This document shows positions 24,537-36,108 of a stretch of 64,000 bases of DNA, in pieces. The stretch's first letter is position 1, and every line of letters begins with the position of its first letter. The notes below the pieces were generated by a model. It had not been told where the DNA came from. It did not search any database and worked only from the letters and a program-made list of their open reading frames with translations. Source of the DNA: Geothermobacter hydrogeniphilus (GTDB lineage Bacteria; Desulfobacterota; Desulfuromonadia; Desulfuromonadales; Geothermobacteraceae); the NCBI RefSeq assembly GCF_002093115.1, contig NZ_NAAD01000016.1, forward strand, positions 41,388-105,387, in the 5' to 3' direction. The translations under genes were made by a program, and so were the position numbers.

Positions 24537-25982
24537 GTGAAGCACTTATTTTTGTCCGTAATGTTGTGTCTGTTGGGGAGTTCGTCAGTTCTTGCGAGTG
24601 AAGGTGCTCCCCAGATCGATACCGCCCTGGCGAGTACCGGTTACGGCTATCTCGCGCTGATTCTCTTCGTCGCCGCCTACGCGCTGGTGATCCTGGAAGA
24701 GAAAATCCACCTGCGCAAAAGCAAGCCGGTGCTGCTGGCGGCCGGTGTCATCTGGGTCCTGGTGGCGCTCGCCTACGCCGCCATCGGCGATCACCACGCT
24801 CCCGAAGTGGCGATCCGCCACAACCTGGTCGAATATGTCGAACTGTTCCTGTTCCTGCTCTCAGCGATGACCTATATCAACGCCCTGACGGAGCGCAACG
24901 TATTCCAGGCGCTGCGTTCATGGCTGGTACTCAAGGGCTTCACGCTGCGTACCGTCTTCTGGATTACCGGCCTGCTCGCCTTTCTCATTTCGCCGATTGC
25001 CGACAACCTGACCACGGCGCTGCTGATGGGGGCGGTGGTCATGGCGGTGGCGCGTGACAATACCAAGTTCGTCGTTGTCGCCTGCATCAACATTGTCGTC
25101 GGCGCCAATGCCGGCGGTGCCTTTTCTCCCTTCGGCGATATCACCACGCTGATGGTCTGGCAGAAGGGACGGGTTGATTTCATTGAATTCTTCGCCATCT
25201 TCCTGCCGTCACTGGTCAACTGGCTGGTACCGGCGCTGATCATGAGTTTTGCCGTTCCCAAGGAGCGTCCGGAAACCCACGGCGAGATGGTCACCATGAA
25301 GGTCGGCGCGCGCCGCATCATGTTTCTTTTTCTGCTGACGATCATTACCGCGGTCTGTTTTCATCAGTATCTCAACCTGCCCCCGGCGGTCGGCATGATG
25401 CTCGGTTTCGGCTACCTGGCTTTCTTCGGTTTCTACCTGAAACAGAAAGATCTGCGAGCCGTGCACACCGGGGACAATCCGCTCGATATCACCGGGCATA
25501 ATGTCGGCGGCGACGGTCATGACGCTCCGGGGTTCGATCTGTTCCGCAAGGTCGCCAAGGCGGAGTGGGACACCCTGCTCTTCTTTTACGGTGTTATCCT
25601 CTGCGTCGGCGGTCTGTCCCAGTTCGGCTACCTGGCGCTCGCTTCCAACTATTTCTACACCGACCTCGGTCCAACCTGGGCCAACGTGCTGGTCGGGGTC
25701 CTGTCGGCGGTGATCGACAACATCCCGGTGATGTTCGCGGTGTTGACCATGGATCCGTATATGTCGCACGGCCAGTGGTTGCTGGTGACTCTGACCGCCG
25801 GAGTCGGCGGCAGCCTGCTGTCCATCGGTTCCGCGGCCGGGGTCGGCCTGATGGGAACGGCCCGCGGCAAGTACACATTCGGCCAGCACCTGAAATGGAC
25901 CTGGGCCATCGCTCTCGGCTACGCCGCCAGCATCTGGCTGCACTTGATTGTCAATGCCCACCACATGAACGATTTTCACTGA
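24537..25982 (+). CDS. nhaD: NhaD-type sodium/proton antiporter
   Basis: A 481-residue inner-membrane protein with a cleavable-looking N-terminal hydrophobic segment (HLFLSVMLCLLGSSSVLAS-E) and about 12 more membrane helices. SPIADNLTTALLMGAVVMAV and NAGGAFSPFGDITTLMVW, together with SAVIDNIPVMFAVL, are the conserved ion-transport motifs of NhaD (IT superfamily). It exchanges Na+ or Li+ for H+. The GTG at 24537 follows AGGAGG. A strong promoter and a structured leader precede it; a family A repeat merges with its terminator. Confidence 0.92.
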   Translation: MKHLFLSVMLCLLGSSSVLASEGAPQIDTALASTGYGYLALILFVAAYALVILEEKIHLRKSKPVLLAAGVIWVLVALAYAAIGDHHAPEVAIRHNLVEYVELFLFLLSAMTYINALTERNVFQALRSWLVLKGFTLRTVFWITGLLAFLISPIADNLTTALLMGAVVMAVARDNTKFVVVACINIVVGANAGGAFSPFGDITTLMVWQKGRVDFIEFFAIFLPSLVNWLVPALIMSFAVPKERPETHGEMVTMKVGARRIMFLFLLTIITAVCFHQYLNLPPAVGMMLGFGYLAFFGFYLKQKDLRAVHTGDNPLDITGHNVGGDGHDAPGFDLFRKVAKAEWDTLLFFYGVILCVGGLSQFGYLALASNYFYTDLGPTWANVLVGVLSAVIDNIPVMFAVLTMDPYMSHGQWLLVTLTAGVGGSLLSIGSAAGVGLMGTARGKYTFGQHLKWTWAIALGYAASIWLHLIVNAHHMNDFH

Positions 25983-25984
25983 GG

Positions 25985-26131
25985 GCGGCGGCTGAAAAGC
26001 ACCCGTCTGCTTCGTTGCTCCCGGTCTCGGTCGCTGCGGAGTAGCTGCCGCTACACCTCACTCCCTCGGCCGGGAGGCGCCTCGCATCCGGGCACTTTTG
26101 AGCCGCCTCGTTCTCCGGGGCGGCTCTTTTG
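25985..26131 (+). repeat. Family A repeat merged with the nhaD terminator
   Basis: A family A copy (GGCTGAAAAGCACCCGTCTG, central GTAGC-tgcc-GCTAC at 26041-26054, GGGCACTTTTGAGCCGCC) begins right after the nhaD stop. Its right arm GAGCCGCC (26100-26107) pairs with GGCGGCTC (26119-26126), followed by TTTTGTG, forming an intrinsic terminator from repeat sequence. Confidence 0.8.
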
Positions 26132-26183
26132 TGTTGCCGGAGCACTTCTCCCGTGTCAGGTTTTCCCAGCCTCCAGCTCCCTC

Positions 26184-26212
26184 TTGGCTTCCGAGGCAAA
26201 TGGGGCTAGATT
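26184..26212 (+). promoter_or_regulatory. Start-proximal promoter of hemW
   Basis: TTGGCT (26184-26189), 17-bp spacer, TAGATT (26207-26212), then 6 nt to the ATG at 26219. No Shine-Dalgarno; the message is predicted leaderless. Confidence 0.6.
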
Positions 26213-26218
26213 GTGTCC

Positions 26219-27340
26219 ATGTCCGGCCTCTACCTGCATATCCCTTTCTGCCGCCGTAAATGCCCCTACTGCGACTTCTATTCCCGGGATGATTGTCTCG
26301 ACCAGCTGGCCGATTATCATCAGCTGCTGATTCGCCAGCTGCAACTGGCGACGGCCGCCGGCTGGCAGGGCCCTTTTGCCACCGTTTTTTTCGGCGGCGG
26401 CACCCCTTCTCTGTTGGCTCCGGCCCAGCTCGGTACGATCCTGGAGGCTGTTGCCGCCGGCCCCGGACTTGCCGCCGATGCGGAAATCAGCGTCGAGATC
26501 AATCCGGGGACTCTCACGATGAACTACCTTGAGGATCTCAGGGCCTGCGGCGTCAATCGCCTGTCAATCGGCGTGCAGAGCATGAATGACCGGCGTCTGC
26601 GGCAGCTGCGGCGGCTGCATGACGTCGTCGCGGTCAGAAAGGTCGTTGCCCGGGCCCGGGCGGCCGGCTTCGAACAGATCTCCTGCGACCTGATGTTCGC
26701 CCTGCCGGGACAGACCCCCGCGGAACTCGCAACCGACCTCGAGCGGCTGCTGGAGCTGCGGACAGAGCATGTCTCCATCTACGGCCTCAGTCTCGAAGAG
26801 GGAACCCCCTGGGGCCGTGATCCGCGACCGGCGCTACCGGAGCAGGAAACCTACGCGGAGATGTACGAACAGATTCATCATCGTTTGACGGCCGCCGGTT
26901 ACGGGCATTATGAGATTTCCAATTTTGCCCGAGCGGGCGCGGAATGCCGCCACAATCTCGGTTACTGGCGGCGGACCGCCTGCCTCGGCCTGGGGGCGGG
27001 GGCGCACAGCTTCTGTTCCCGGGCCTGGGGGCAGCGGTTGGCGGTCCCTCCGGATCTGGACAGTTACCGGTCCATGCTGACAGCCGGGATCGACCCGATG
27101 CGGTCCCTGGAGAAGTTTGACCGCCGGGGGGCGATGGCGGAAACCGCTTATCTCGGTCTGCGAACCGCCGTCGGAGTGGATGTGGCCGCATTTCAGGAGC
27201 GTTTCGGATGCTCTTTTGATACCGTTTTCAACGCCCCTCTGGAGCGCCTGGCCGGGCAACTCACGGCGTGTGATGGCTGCCGGCGTTTCGGCTGGCGGCA
27301 GTGGCTGATCTACGATCGGCTGATCCGCGAATTTCTTTAA
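26219..27340 (+). CDS. hemW: HemW-like radical SAM heme chaperone
   Basis: A 373-residue cytoplasmic radical SAM protein. The 4Fe-4S motif C11-x3-C15-x2-C18 is in LYLHIPFCRRKCPYCDF; GGGTPSLL and the HemN-like LYGLSLEEGTPW and HYEISNFARAGAECRHNLGYW follow. It is annotated in many genomes as oxygen-independent coproporphyrinogen oxidase-like, but the C-x3-C-x2-C without the fourth cysteine of HemN fits HemW, which binds and transfers heme. The short C-terminal HemN_C region is present. It immediately precedes hrcA but is separated by the CIRCE promoter. Confidence 0.9.
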   Translation: MSGLYLHIPFCRRKCPYCDFYSRDDCLDQLADYHQLLIRQLQLATAAGWQGPFATVFFGGGTPSLLAPAQLGTILEAVAAGPGLAADAEISVEINPGTLTMNYLEDLRACGVNRLSIGVQSMNDRRLRQLRRLHDVVAVRKVVARARAAGFEQISCDLMFALPGQTPAELATDLERLLELRTEHVSIYGLSLEEGTPWGRDPRPALPEQETYAEMYEQIHHRLTAAGYGHYEISNFARAGAECRHNLGYWRRTACLGLGAGAHSFCSRAWGQRLAVPPDLDSYRSMLTAGIDPMRSLEKFDRRGAMAETAYLGLRTAVGVDVAAFQERFGCSFDTVFNAPLERLAGQLTACDGCRRFGWRQWLIYDRLIREFL

Positions 27341-27372
27341 CTTAATCAGATATTTTTTCCATTCCGGCCGCC

Positions 27373-27401
27373 TTGACAAAGGTCGGGGGCGTTGTTATTT
27401 T
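27373..27401 (+). promoter_or_regulatory. Heat-shock operon promoter
   Basis: TTGACA (27373-27378), 17-bp spacer, TATTTT (27396-27401), immediately upstream of the CIRCE element. Confidence 0.8.
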
Positions 27402-27409
27402 GTACGCCG

Positions 27410-27436
27410 CTGGCACTCGAAGACTGAGAGTGCTAA
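27410..27436 (+). promoter_or_regulatory. CIRCE operator (HrcA binding site)
   Basis: CTGGCACTC-N9-GAGTGCTAA, the 9-9-9 CIRCE inverted repeat with two mismatches in the left arm, just downstream of the -10 box. HrcA encoded next would repress here. Confidence 0.92.
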
Positions 27437-27517
27437 CAGAGGACCGGCGGCAGCAGCGCTGTTGGAAAAGGAAGAAGGGCCGGTTTGTCCGGCTCCATTT
27501 TTTTCTCGGGTGTCATT

Positions 27518-28558
27518 ATGTCAACCGAACTTGGCGAACGTAATCGTAGTATTCTTGAGGCGATTATCGAAGAGCATATCGCCACCGCCGAACCGGTTGG
27601 TTCGCGTACCGTGGCCAAGCGGCACAAGCTCGGCCTGTCTCCGGCCACCATCCGCAACGTCATGGCGGACCTGGAGGAGTACGGGTTTCTGCAGTCGCCG
27701 CATACGTCCGCCGGCCGGGTTCCGACCGAAAAGGGCTACCGCTTTTACGTCGACTCGCTGCTGCAGGTGCGCAAGCTCAACAGCGCTGAACGAAAACAGC
27801 TGGAAAGTCGTTACCAGCTGCGCGGACGCAAGGTCGAGGAAGTGTTGCGTGATGTCAGCAAAACCCTCTCCTCGATTTCGCATTACACCGGCCTGGTGAT
27901 GGCGCCGCGGCTCGAAACCACGGTCTTTCGGCACATTGAATTCGTACCGTTGTCCGAGGGACGGGTGCTGGTCGTCTTCGTTACCCGTAGCGGCCTGGTG
28001 CAGAACAAGATCATCGAAACCCGTGAGCCGATTTCCCGTCGAGAACTGGAACAGATCTCCAATTACCTGAACCGGACCCTGGCCGGGCTTTCCATCCAGC
28101 AGGTGAAAGAAAAGATTTTCGCTGAAATGCAGGAGGAAAAAGCTCGCTATGATCGGCTCATGAGTCGTACTCTGGAGCTTTCCCGGGAAGCACTGAAGGA
28201 GAACCTCGGCGGCGAAGTCTTTATCGAGGGGACCAGCAATATTCTTGATCAGCCGGAATTCGCGAATGTTGAAACCATGCGCGGCCTGTTCCGGGCGTTC
28301 GAGCAGAAAAGCACCCTGATTGACCTGCTCAACCGCAGTCAGCAGGCGGACGGGGTGCAGATTTTCATCGGCAGTGAGCCGGGCATCACCGGCATTCAGG
28401 GTTGCAGCCTGATCACCTGCCATTACGCCAGTAAACGCGGCACCATCGGGGCCCTGGGTGTGATCGGCCCGAGCCGTATGAATTATTCGTCGGTCATTCC
28501 CGTTGTTGACTACACCGCCCGCCTGTTGAGCCAGGTGCTTGACGGCGATCTTGACTAG
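27518..28558 (+). CDS. hrcA: Heat-inducible transcription repressor HrcA
   Basis: A 346-residue repressor with an N-terminal winged helix (about 1-75: RNRSILEAIIEEHIATAEPV-GSRTVA, LSPATIRNVMADLEEYGFL) and the HTSAGRVPTEKGYRFYVD motif typical of HrcA, then the GAF-like and dimerisation regions, ending YTARLL. It binds CIRCE and is kept active by GroEL. The first in-frame ATG that gives the family N-terminus is 27518. It heads hrcA-grpE-dnaK-dnaJ; the intergenic gap to grpE is only 13 bp. Confidence 0.95.
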   Translation: MSTELGERNRSILEAIIEEHIATAEPVGSRTVAKRHKLGLSPATIRNVMADLEEYGFLQSPHTSAGRVPTEKGYRFYVDSLLQVRKLNSAERKQLESRYQLRGRKVEEVLRDVSKTLSSISHYTGLVMAPRLETTVFRHIEFVPLSEGRVLVVFVTRSGLVQNKIIETREPISRRELEQISNYLNRTLAGLSIQQVKEKIFAEMQEEKARYDRLMSRTLELSREALKENLGGEVFIEGTSNILDQPEFANVETMRGLFRAFEQKSTLIDLLNRSQQADGVQIFIGSEPGITGIQGCSLITCHYASKRGTIGALGVIGPSRMNYSSVIPVVDYTARLLSQVLDGDLD

Positions 28559-28571
28559 GAGTTGATTCGCA

Positions 28572-29222
28572 GTGGCTAAAAAGAAAGTGACCAAGCAGCA
28601 GAACCAGGAACCGGAAGAAAAATCGACCGGGAATCTGCAGCCGGAGGCTGAAACCGAAGAGGTCGGGGCGCAGGCCGCCACCGAAGACCTGGCGGCAGAG
28701 CTGGCCGCCGCTCGCGAAGAGGCCGGTAAAAACTGGGATCTCTATTTGCGCAGCCAGGCCGAAATGGAAAACTTCCGCAAGCGGATGCAACGCGACAAGC
28801 AGGACGCGCTGCGTTTTGCCAACGAAGGGATTCTGCGTGAAATCCTGCCGGTCATCGACAATCTCGAGCGGGCGGTGGAGCATGCCCGGGAGAACGATAC
28901 CGATACCGCCGGTTTGCTTGAAGGGGTTGAGATGACCCTCGACCAGTTCGCGCGCGCCCTCGAAAAGTTCGGTGTCAAACCGGTCGACGCGGTCGGCAAG
29001 CCTTTCGACCCCGCCTGCCATGAAGCCATGGGGCAGGTGGTGACCGGTGAGATTCCGCCCAACAGCGTTGTCCAGCAGTTGCAGAAAGGCTACCTGCTCA
29101 ATGAGCGCCTGTTGCGTCCGGCCCTGGTGATGGTGGCCAAGGCCCCTGAGGTTGAAACAGAGCAGACAAGCGATTCCTCCGCATCCGAAGCGGAAGAAAA
29201 ACCACAGACCAGTGAAGACTGA
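28572..29222 (+). CDS. grpE: Nucleotide exchange factor GrpE
   Basis: A 216-residue co-chaperone starting with GTG (AGGAG upstream). A charged, low-complexity N-terminus (about 1-45) is followed by a long coiled coil (about 50-95) with the [20 protein letters not shown] motif and the beta domain with [20 protein letters not shown] and [21 protein letters not shown]. It releases ADP from DnaK. Second gene of the CIRCE-controlled operon. Confidence 0.95.
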   Translation: MAKKKVTKQQNQEPEEKSTGNLQPEAETEEVGAQAATEDLAAELAAAREEAGKNWDLYLRSQAEMENFRKRMQRDKQDALRFANEGILREILPVIDNLERAVEHARENDTDTAGLLEGVEMTLDQFARALEKFGVKPVDAVGKPFDPACHEAMGQVVTGEIPPNSVVQQLQKGYLLNERLLRPALVMVAKAPEVETEQTSDSSASEAEEKPQTSED

Positions 29223-29254
29223 GAACAACAGAGTTCAAAGGAGGATATAAACCC

Positions 29255-31156
<1,902 letters not shown>

Positions 31157-31167
31157 TGGTTCCCGAA

Positions 31168-31207
31168 GGTCGGAGCGGCCGGTACGGCTGCTCCGACCGC
31201 CTGTTTT
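31168..31207 (+). terminator. Hairpin between dnaK and dnaJ (possible partial terminator)
   Basis: Perfect 9-bp stem GGTCGGAGC (31168-31176) / GCTCCGACC (31190-31198) followed by GCCTGTTTT. It could lower dnaJ expression relative to dnaK or stabilise the upstream message. Confidence 0.5.
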
Positions 31208-31281
31208 GCCGGTGTTTCCCTGATTCAGGGGGCCGCCTGGACAACAGTCAGAACCTGTCCCCCCGAACAGAATGAGGACCC

Positions 31282-32394
31282 TTGGCCAAGCGCGATTATT
31301 ACGATATCCTCCAGGTCAACCGGAACGCCAGCGAAACTGAAATCAAGAAGGCCTACCGGAAACTGGCGATCAAGTTTCATCCCGACAAGAATCCCGGAGA
31401 CAAGGCCGCCGAGGAAAAGTTCAAGGAACTTTCCGAAGCCTATGCGGTGTTGTCCGACGCTCAGAAACGGGCTCACTACGACCAGTTCGGCCATGCCGGC
31501 ATGGAAGGAATGGGCGGATTTTCCTCCGGTGGATTTTCCGGCAGTCCGTTTGAGGACATCTTCGGCGATATCTTCGGCGATATCTTCGGCGGTGGTGGAA
31601 CCCGTCGCGGCAGTCGTGGACGTCGCGGGGACGATCTCCGCTACAACCTGACGATCAGTTTTGAAGAGGCGGCTTTCGGTCTGGAAACCAAGGTCCAGAT
31701 TCCCCGCCATCAGCCCTGCGATTCCTGCGGCGGCAGCGGCGCCCGCAAGGGGACCGCGCCGCGAACCTGCGGCACCTGTCAGGGGGCCGGGCAGGTCCGT
31801 TACCAGCAGGGCTTCTTCTCCCTTACCCGCCCCTGCCCGGACTGCGGCGGCCAGGGGACGGTGATCGAGAACCCCTGCCCCGAGTGCCGTGGCAGCGGCC
31901 ATATCCGGGGCAAGAAGGCCCTGTCCCTGAAGATTCCGGCCGGGGTCGAGTCGGGCAATCGACTCAAACTGCACGGCGAAGGTGAACCGGGAACCGGCGG
32001 CGGCCCTCCGGGCGATCTGTATGTGGTGATTACCGTCAAGGACCACCCGCTCTTCCAGCGGGAAGGAAATGACGTCATCTGTGAACTGCCGATTTCCTTC
32101 ACCCAGGCGGCCCTCGGCTGCGAATTTGAAGTACCGACCCTTGACGGCAAGATGCGTCTCAAGGTCCCGGCCGGGACCCAGTCGGGCAAGGTTTTCAAGC
32201 TCCCTGGCAAGGGTATTCCGGTGCTGCAGGGTTACGGCCGTGGCGACCAGCTGGTGGTGGTCCGGGTTGAAACCCCGACCCGGCTGACCCCCAGGCAACG
32301 GGAACTGCTGGAAGAATTCGCCCGCGAAGGGGGCGAGGATGTCAACCCGCTGGGCAAGGGATTTTTTGACAAGGTCAAGGAACTGTTCGACTGA
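31282..32394 (+). CDS. dnaJ: Chaperone DnaJ (Hsp40)
   Basis: A 370-residue type I Hsp40 starting with TTG (GAGGA upstream). J domain at 1-70 with H33-P34-D35 in KFHPDKNPG, a G/F region with a repeated IFGDIFGD, four zinc-binding repeats [24 protein letters not shown] and CPECRGSG (about 145-210), and the C-terminal peptide-binding domains. The G/F segment contains a short tandem duplication (FGDI repeated three times). Confidence 0.96.
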   Translation: MAKRDYYDILQVNRNASETEIKKAYRKLAIKFHPDKNPGDKAAEEKFKELSEAYAVLSDAQKRAHYDQFGHAGMEGMGGFSSGGFSGSPFEDIFGDIFGDIFGGGGTRRGSRGRRGDDLRYNLTISFEEAAFGLETKVQIPRHQPCDSCGGSGARKGTAPRTCGTCQGAGQVRYQQGFFSLTRPCPDCGGQGTVIENPCPECRGSGHIRGKKALSLKIPAGVESGNRLKLHGEGEPGTGGGPPGDLYVVITVKDHPLFQREGNDVICELPISFTQAALGCEFEVPTLDGKMRLKVPAGTQSGKVFKLPGKGIPVLQGYGRGDQLVVVRVETPTRLTPRQRELLEEFAREGGEDVNPLGKGFFDKVKELFD

Positions 32395-32423
32395 AATGGT
32401 CGAGTTGCACTGAAGGAGGTTTC

Positions 32424-34322
32424 ATGATGCGGCGCCTGCTGCTGATTCTGCTGCTGGTCCTGATCGGCCAGGCCCCGGTTGTTCTGCCGGCGGTCGAACT
32501 TCCCGGCAGTCTTGCGAGCCGGCCGCTGACCGAACGCGAGACCTTCGAACGCGGGCGGGCCGCCTATCTTCAGGGAGACCTGGACACCGCTCTCGGCCTG
32601 TTGCGTGGTTTTGTCGTCCGCTATCCCCATTCCTCATTCAATTCCCGGGCCTACCTGACCCTGACGCGGATTTTTTACCAGCGGCAGCAGTATGCCGACG
32701 CCAGGCTCTACCTGGAGCGGATTCCGGAGCTGGAAGAAACACCGGAAGGGCGTCTGCTGCAGGGGGCGCTCGACATCGCCGAGGGGGATCCTTCGCACGG
32801 CGTGGAGCGCCTGAGCGCCCTGTCTCCCGGCGATCTGCTGCCTGCCGACCAGGTCCTGCGGGCGGACGCCCTGGCCCGCGGTCTGGCGGCTGAGCAGCGG
32901 ACGCTGGAGGCACTGCTGGTGCTGCACCGTCAACTGGCAACTGAAAACACAGCAGCCGGGGATCGAACAACCCTGCTGCGACTGGCCCACGAGTTGCTCG
33001 ACTCCCTGGATGCCGCCGACCTCGACGAAGCCGCGTTCATGTTCACCGGCACCGCCATCGGCCAGGATGCCCTGCTGCAGCAGGCGCAGCGCCTGGTTTC
33101 CCGGGGACAGACCGAGCAGGCGTTGCCACTGGTCCGAAAGCTGGTGGCCGATCCGACCCCCTTTGCCTACCGGCGCGACGCGGTGCTGCTGCTCGATCGG
33201 TTGACCGGTCAGCCCTGGCTGCAGCGGGCGGTGGGCATCATGCTGCCCCTTTCCGGTCGCTATGCCGCCTTTGGTGAACTGATCCGCAAGGGAATGGACC
33301 TCGCCCTGCAGCTGCATCCCGACAGCGGCATCCGCTTTATTTACCGTGATGTGGCCGGTGCCGAAGATGCCGCCCTGGTTGTTGACCGGCTGGCCAACGA
33401 AGAGCGGGTCATGGCCCTGGCGGGGCCGATTACCGGCACCCGTGCCCTGACGGCGGCCGGTCAGGCCCAGCAGCAGCAGGTGCCGCTGATTTCCCTCTCC
33501 CAGCGTGACGGTATCCCCGAACTCGGCAACTACATTTTTCGCGATACCCTGACCAGTCGGCTGCAGGTCCGGGCCCTGGCCCGTTACGCGGTCGAGGAAA
33601 AGGGCTACACCTCCTTCGGCATTCTGCGCCCGCAGAACCGGCTCGGTGAGGAGTTCGCGCGCCTGTTTTCTGAAGAAGTCCTCGCTCTCGGCGGGCTGGT
33701 GGTCGATGAGGAGGTCTATCCGACCGATGCCACCGATTTCAGGCGGCAGATCAGGATGCTGATGGGGCAGGATCCCGAAGCGCCGGACGAGCCGGCGGAG
33801 ATGACCGAGGAGGAGCAGCTTGAGGACCTCTTCGTCCCTGATTTTCCGGCGGTCGACTTCGATGCCCTGTTCATTCCCGATTATGCCGACATGGTGGCTC
33901 TGATCGCCCCCCAACTGCCTTTCTACGGGATCGAAAATATTCCGCTGCTCGGCATCAACGGCTGGAATTCTCCTGACCTGGTCCGCAATGCCGGCCGCTA
34001 TGTCGAGGGCGCGGTTTTTCCGGACGGTTTCTTCCGTCACAGCAGCTACCCCTTCGTCGAGGACTTTGTCCGTCTCTACTATGACCGCTACGGCGAGGAG
34101 CCGTCGATTCTTGAGGCTCAGGGTTTCGATGTCGCCGGACTGCTGCTGAGCATCCTTGAACGTCCCGACGTCACGACCCGCGAGGATGTGCGCCTGGCTC
34201 TCAGCCGGCTGAGTCATTATCCGGGAGTGACCGGTGCCACCAGTTTCGATTTCCAGGGGGAGGCGGAGAAGGAACTCTTCCTGCTGCAGGTCCAGAACGG
34301 CCGTATCGTGCAGATCAATTGA
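32424..34322 (+). CDS. LpoA-like penicillin-binding protein activator (TPR plus periplasmic-binding fold)
   Basis: A 632-residue exported protein. After a signal peptide (MMRRLLLILLLVLIGQAPVV, cleavage near LPA-VE) come tetratricopeptide-like helices (about 38-250) and, from about 268 (AVGIMLPLSGRYAAFGELIR), a type I periplasmic-binding-protein domain. This order matches LpoA/LppC proteins, which activate PBP1A, but also some ABC branched-chain amino-acid-type binding proteins. No lipobox is visible, unlike E. coli LpoA. An acidic insertion (about 450-480, PEMTEEEQLEDLF-like) interrupts the binding domain. AGGAGG precedes the double ATG. Confidence 0.78.
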   Translation: MMRRLLLILLLVLIGQAPVVLPAVELPGSLASRPLTERETFERGRAAYLQGDLDTALGLLRGFVVRYPHSSFNSRAYLTLTRIFYQRQQYADARLYLERIPELEETPEGRLLQGALDIAEGDPSHGVERLSALSPGDLLPADQVLRADALARGLAAEQRTLEALLVLHRQLATENTAAGDRTTLLRLAHELLDSLDAADLDEAAFMFTGTAIGQDALLQQAQRLVSRGQTEQALPLVRKLVADPTPFAYRRDAVLLLDRLTGQPWLQRAVGIMLPLSGRYAAFGELIRKGMDLALQLHPDSGIRFIYRDVAGAEDAALVVDRLANEERVMALAGPITGTRALTAAGQAQQQQVPLISLSQRDGIPELGNYIFRDTLTSRLQVRALARYAVEEKGYTSFGILRPQNRLGEEFARLFSEEVLALGGLVVDEEVYPTDATDFRRQIRMLMGQDPEAPDEPAEMTEEEQLEDLFVPDFPAVDFDALFIPDYADMVALIAPQLPFYGIENIPLLGINGWNSPDLVRNAGRYVEGAVFPDGFFRHSSYPFVEDFVRLYYDRYGEEPSILEAQGFDVAGLLLSILERPDVTTREDVRLALSRLSHYPGVTGATSFDFQGEAEKELFLLQVQNGRIVQIN

Positions 34323-34324
34323 TC

Positions 34325-35116
34325 ATGCGACCCTTCTGCACCCAACGTCTGTCGCTGTTGCTCTGCGGACTGCTGTTCGTCATCCTCTGCGGATGCGTTC
34401 CGCCTTCGGCATCGGTTTCCCCGGCGGAAGCCGAGGGCGACGCGATGGTGACCGGTGTTGCCGGCCGGGTGGTTGATGCCGGCGGCAAGCCGGCGGCCGG
34501 GGCCTGGGTTTATGCCTACCGCAGTGACCGCACCGGGCTGCGCGGCCCGGCCGATTTTGCCGCCCGGGTGGATGCGGACGGCAGCTACCTGCTCGATCTG
34601 ACCGAAGGAAATTACTGGCTGGTGGCCCGCCTGCGCCAGGGGCGAGCCGACAGCGGACCGCCGCGACGTGGAGACGCCTGGGCGCCTTACCAGCGCAACC
34701 CGGTGCGGTTGCAGGCGGGGTCCGTCGAACGGGTCGATTTCATTCTGCAGAAGGTTGTCAGCCCGACGTTGTTGCGTCAGGGCAGCCTGGTCAGCGGCGA
34801 TACCGGCTTTTCCGGAACCCTGGTCGATGCCCAGGGGCAACCGCTGGCCGGAGCTTTCGCCCTCGCCTACCGTGACGCCGACCTGCGGCGGATGCCCGAT
34901 TTCACCTCCACACCGGCGACCGAGCGGGGACGCTTCACTCTCTTCGTCAGCCGGCCGGGACACTACTGTATCGCCGCTCGGCTCAAAACCCGCGGCCAGC
35001 CGCAGCCGGGTGAGCCCTACGGGGTCCTCGGGCGGGGGAAAGCCGGCTGTCCCAGGGTTGAAGCGGGGCAGATTCTGGATGTCGGCCCTATCGTCCTCAG
35101 CCCTTTTCACCAGTAA
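34325..35116 (+). CDS. Lipoprotein with two carboxypeptidase-regulatory-like domains
   Basis: A 263-residue lipoprotein: signal with lipobox LCGC (Cys24), then two Ig-like repeats of the CarboxypepD_reg type, VAGRVVDAGGKPAAGAWVYA (about 43-62) and GTLVDAQGQPLAGAFALAY (about 160-180), each followed by a DGSYLL / GRFTLFV strand. Such domains mediate binding or structure in the periplasm or on the outer membrane. ATG 34325 lies 2 bp after the stop of the LpoA-like gene, so the two are coupled. Function unknown. Confidence 0.78.
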   Translation: MRPFCTQRLSLLLCGLLFVILCGCVPPSASVSPAEAEGDAMVTGVAGRVVDAGGKPAAGAWVYAYRSDRTGLRGPADFAARVDADGSYLLDLTEGNYWLVARLRQGRADSGPPRRGDAWAPYQRNPVRLQAGSVERVDFILQKVVSPTLLRQGSLVSGDTGFSGTLVDAQGQPLAGAFALAYRDADLRRMPDFTSTPATERGRFTLFVSRPGHYCIAARLKTRGQPQPGEPYGVLGRGKAGCPRVEAGQILDVGPIVLSPFHQ

Positions 35117-35152
35117 CCGGCCGGGCAAAAACCTCCCTCTGCGGCGTTGCCC

Positions 35153-36076
35153 TCACCCCGCAAAGTCTTCCTCCCCCAGGTCGAGCAGAGCGTGCAGCAT
35201 GGCGACCTGGGGCATCTCCGCGCCCACCGCCGCCGCCCGTTTCAGGGGTTCCGCGTAGATCGCCGCCAGTTCCAGCGGCCGCTGCTGCTGACGGTCAATC
35301 ATCATGCTCGGCCGGTAATGGTCCATCTGCCCGGTCATCGTCAGCAGTTGGCCGATAAATGCCGGTCCGTCAATCGTCTCGCGCAGCCCTTGGCGGTTGG
35401 CGGCGGCGACCACTTCCGTCATCATCTTTTCGACCAGGGCGCGGCTGCCGGCATGCGCCAGAAGTTCGGTCACATCCCGCCCGGTCAGGGCGCAGAGGCC
35501 GTTGAAGGGGATATTCCAGACCAGCTTTTCCCAGCGGCAGCGCAGCAGATCGGCAACCGCCTCGCAGGGGATGCCGGCTGCGCAGAACCGCTCGGCCAGT
35601 TCTTTGGCCCGCGGCGTCAACCCGGCGGCGAATTCCCCTAGGCGGATGCGGCCCTCGCCGAGGTGCAGCACCTCTCCCGGTTCACCCCGGTTGGAACAGA
35701 GAAAAGCCACGCCGCCGAGGATCCGTTCGGCGCCGAAGGCGGTCGCCAGCAGTTCCTCGTTGCCGAGCCCGTTCTGCAGGGTGAGAATGGCCGTCCGCGG
35801 CCCGAGCAGCGGGCGGACCAGATCGACCAGTACCGGGTTGGCGAAGGTCTTCAGGCCGACCAGCACCAGGTCGACCGGGCCGATTTCGCGGCTGTCGCGA
35901 TAGCCCCGGATTTGCGGCAGATGGAAATCCCCATGGACGGAACGCACAATCAGTCCGTCCCGACGGAGGGCTTCATAATCACGCCGCAGCAGAAAGTGCA
36001 GATCCTCTCCGGCGCGCTGCAGCATGGCCCCGTAGTAGAGGCCGAGGGCACCGGAACCGACGACGGCAATCTTCAT
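35153..36076 (-). CDS. 2-dehydropantoate 2-reductase family protein (PanE/ApbA)
   Basis: A 307-residue cytoplasmic dehydrogenase starting MKIAVVGSGALGLYYGAML, the NADP-binding GxGxxG of PanE, with the conserved K in CRWEKLVWNIPFNGLCALTG and the C-terminal helical domain. It should reduce ketopantoate to pantoate for coenzyme A synthesis; paralogues act on other 2-oxoacids, so the symbol is left out. The frame runs upstream to 36127, but ATG 36076 has GGAGGAG 8 nt upstream. It follows the TPR gene by 32 bp on the same strand. Confidence 0.88.
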   Translation of the reverse strand: MKIAVVGSGALGLYYGAMLQRAGEDLHFLLRRDYEALRRDGLIVRSVHGDFHLPQIRGYRDSREIGPVDLVLVGLKTFANPVLVDLVRPLLGPRTAILTLQNGLGNEELLATAFGAERILGGVAFLCSNRGEPGEVLHLGEGRIRLGEFAAGLTPRAKELAERFCAAGIPCEAVADLLRCRWEKLVWNIPFNGLCALTGRDVTELLAHAGSRALVEKMMTEVVAAANRQGLRETIDGPAFIGQLLTMTGQMDHYRPSMMIDRQQQRPLELAAIYAEPLKRAAAVGAEMPQVAMLHALLDLGEEDFAG

Positions 36077-36108
36077 GGCAGGACTCCTCCAGGTCGGGTC
36101 GTGATGGA

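Noticed and set aside
24369..24537. Upstream extension of NhaD to 24369
   Set aside because: The extension lies in the promoter and leader; GTG 24537 follows AGGAGG and opens the first hydrophobic segment.
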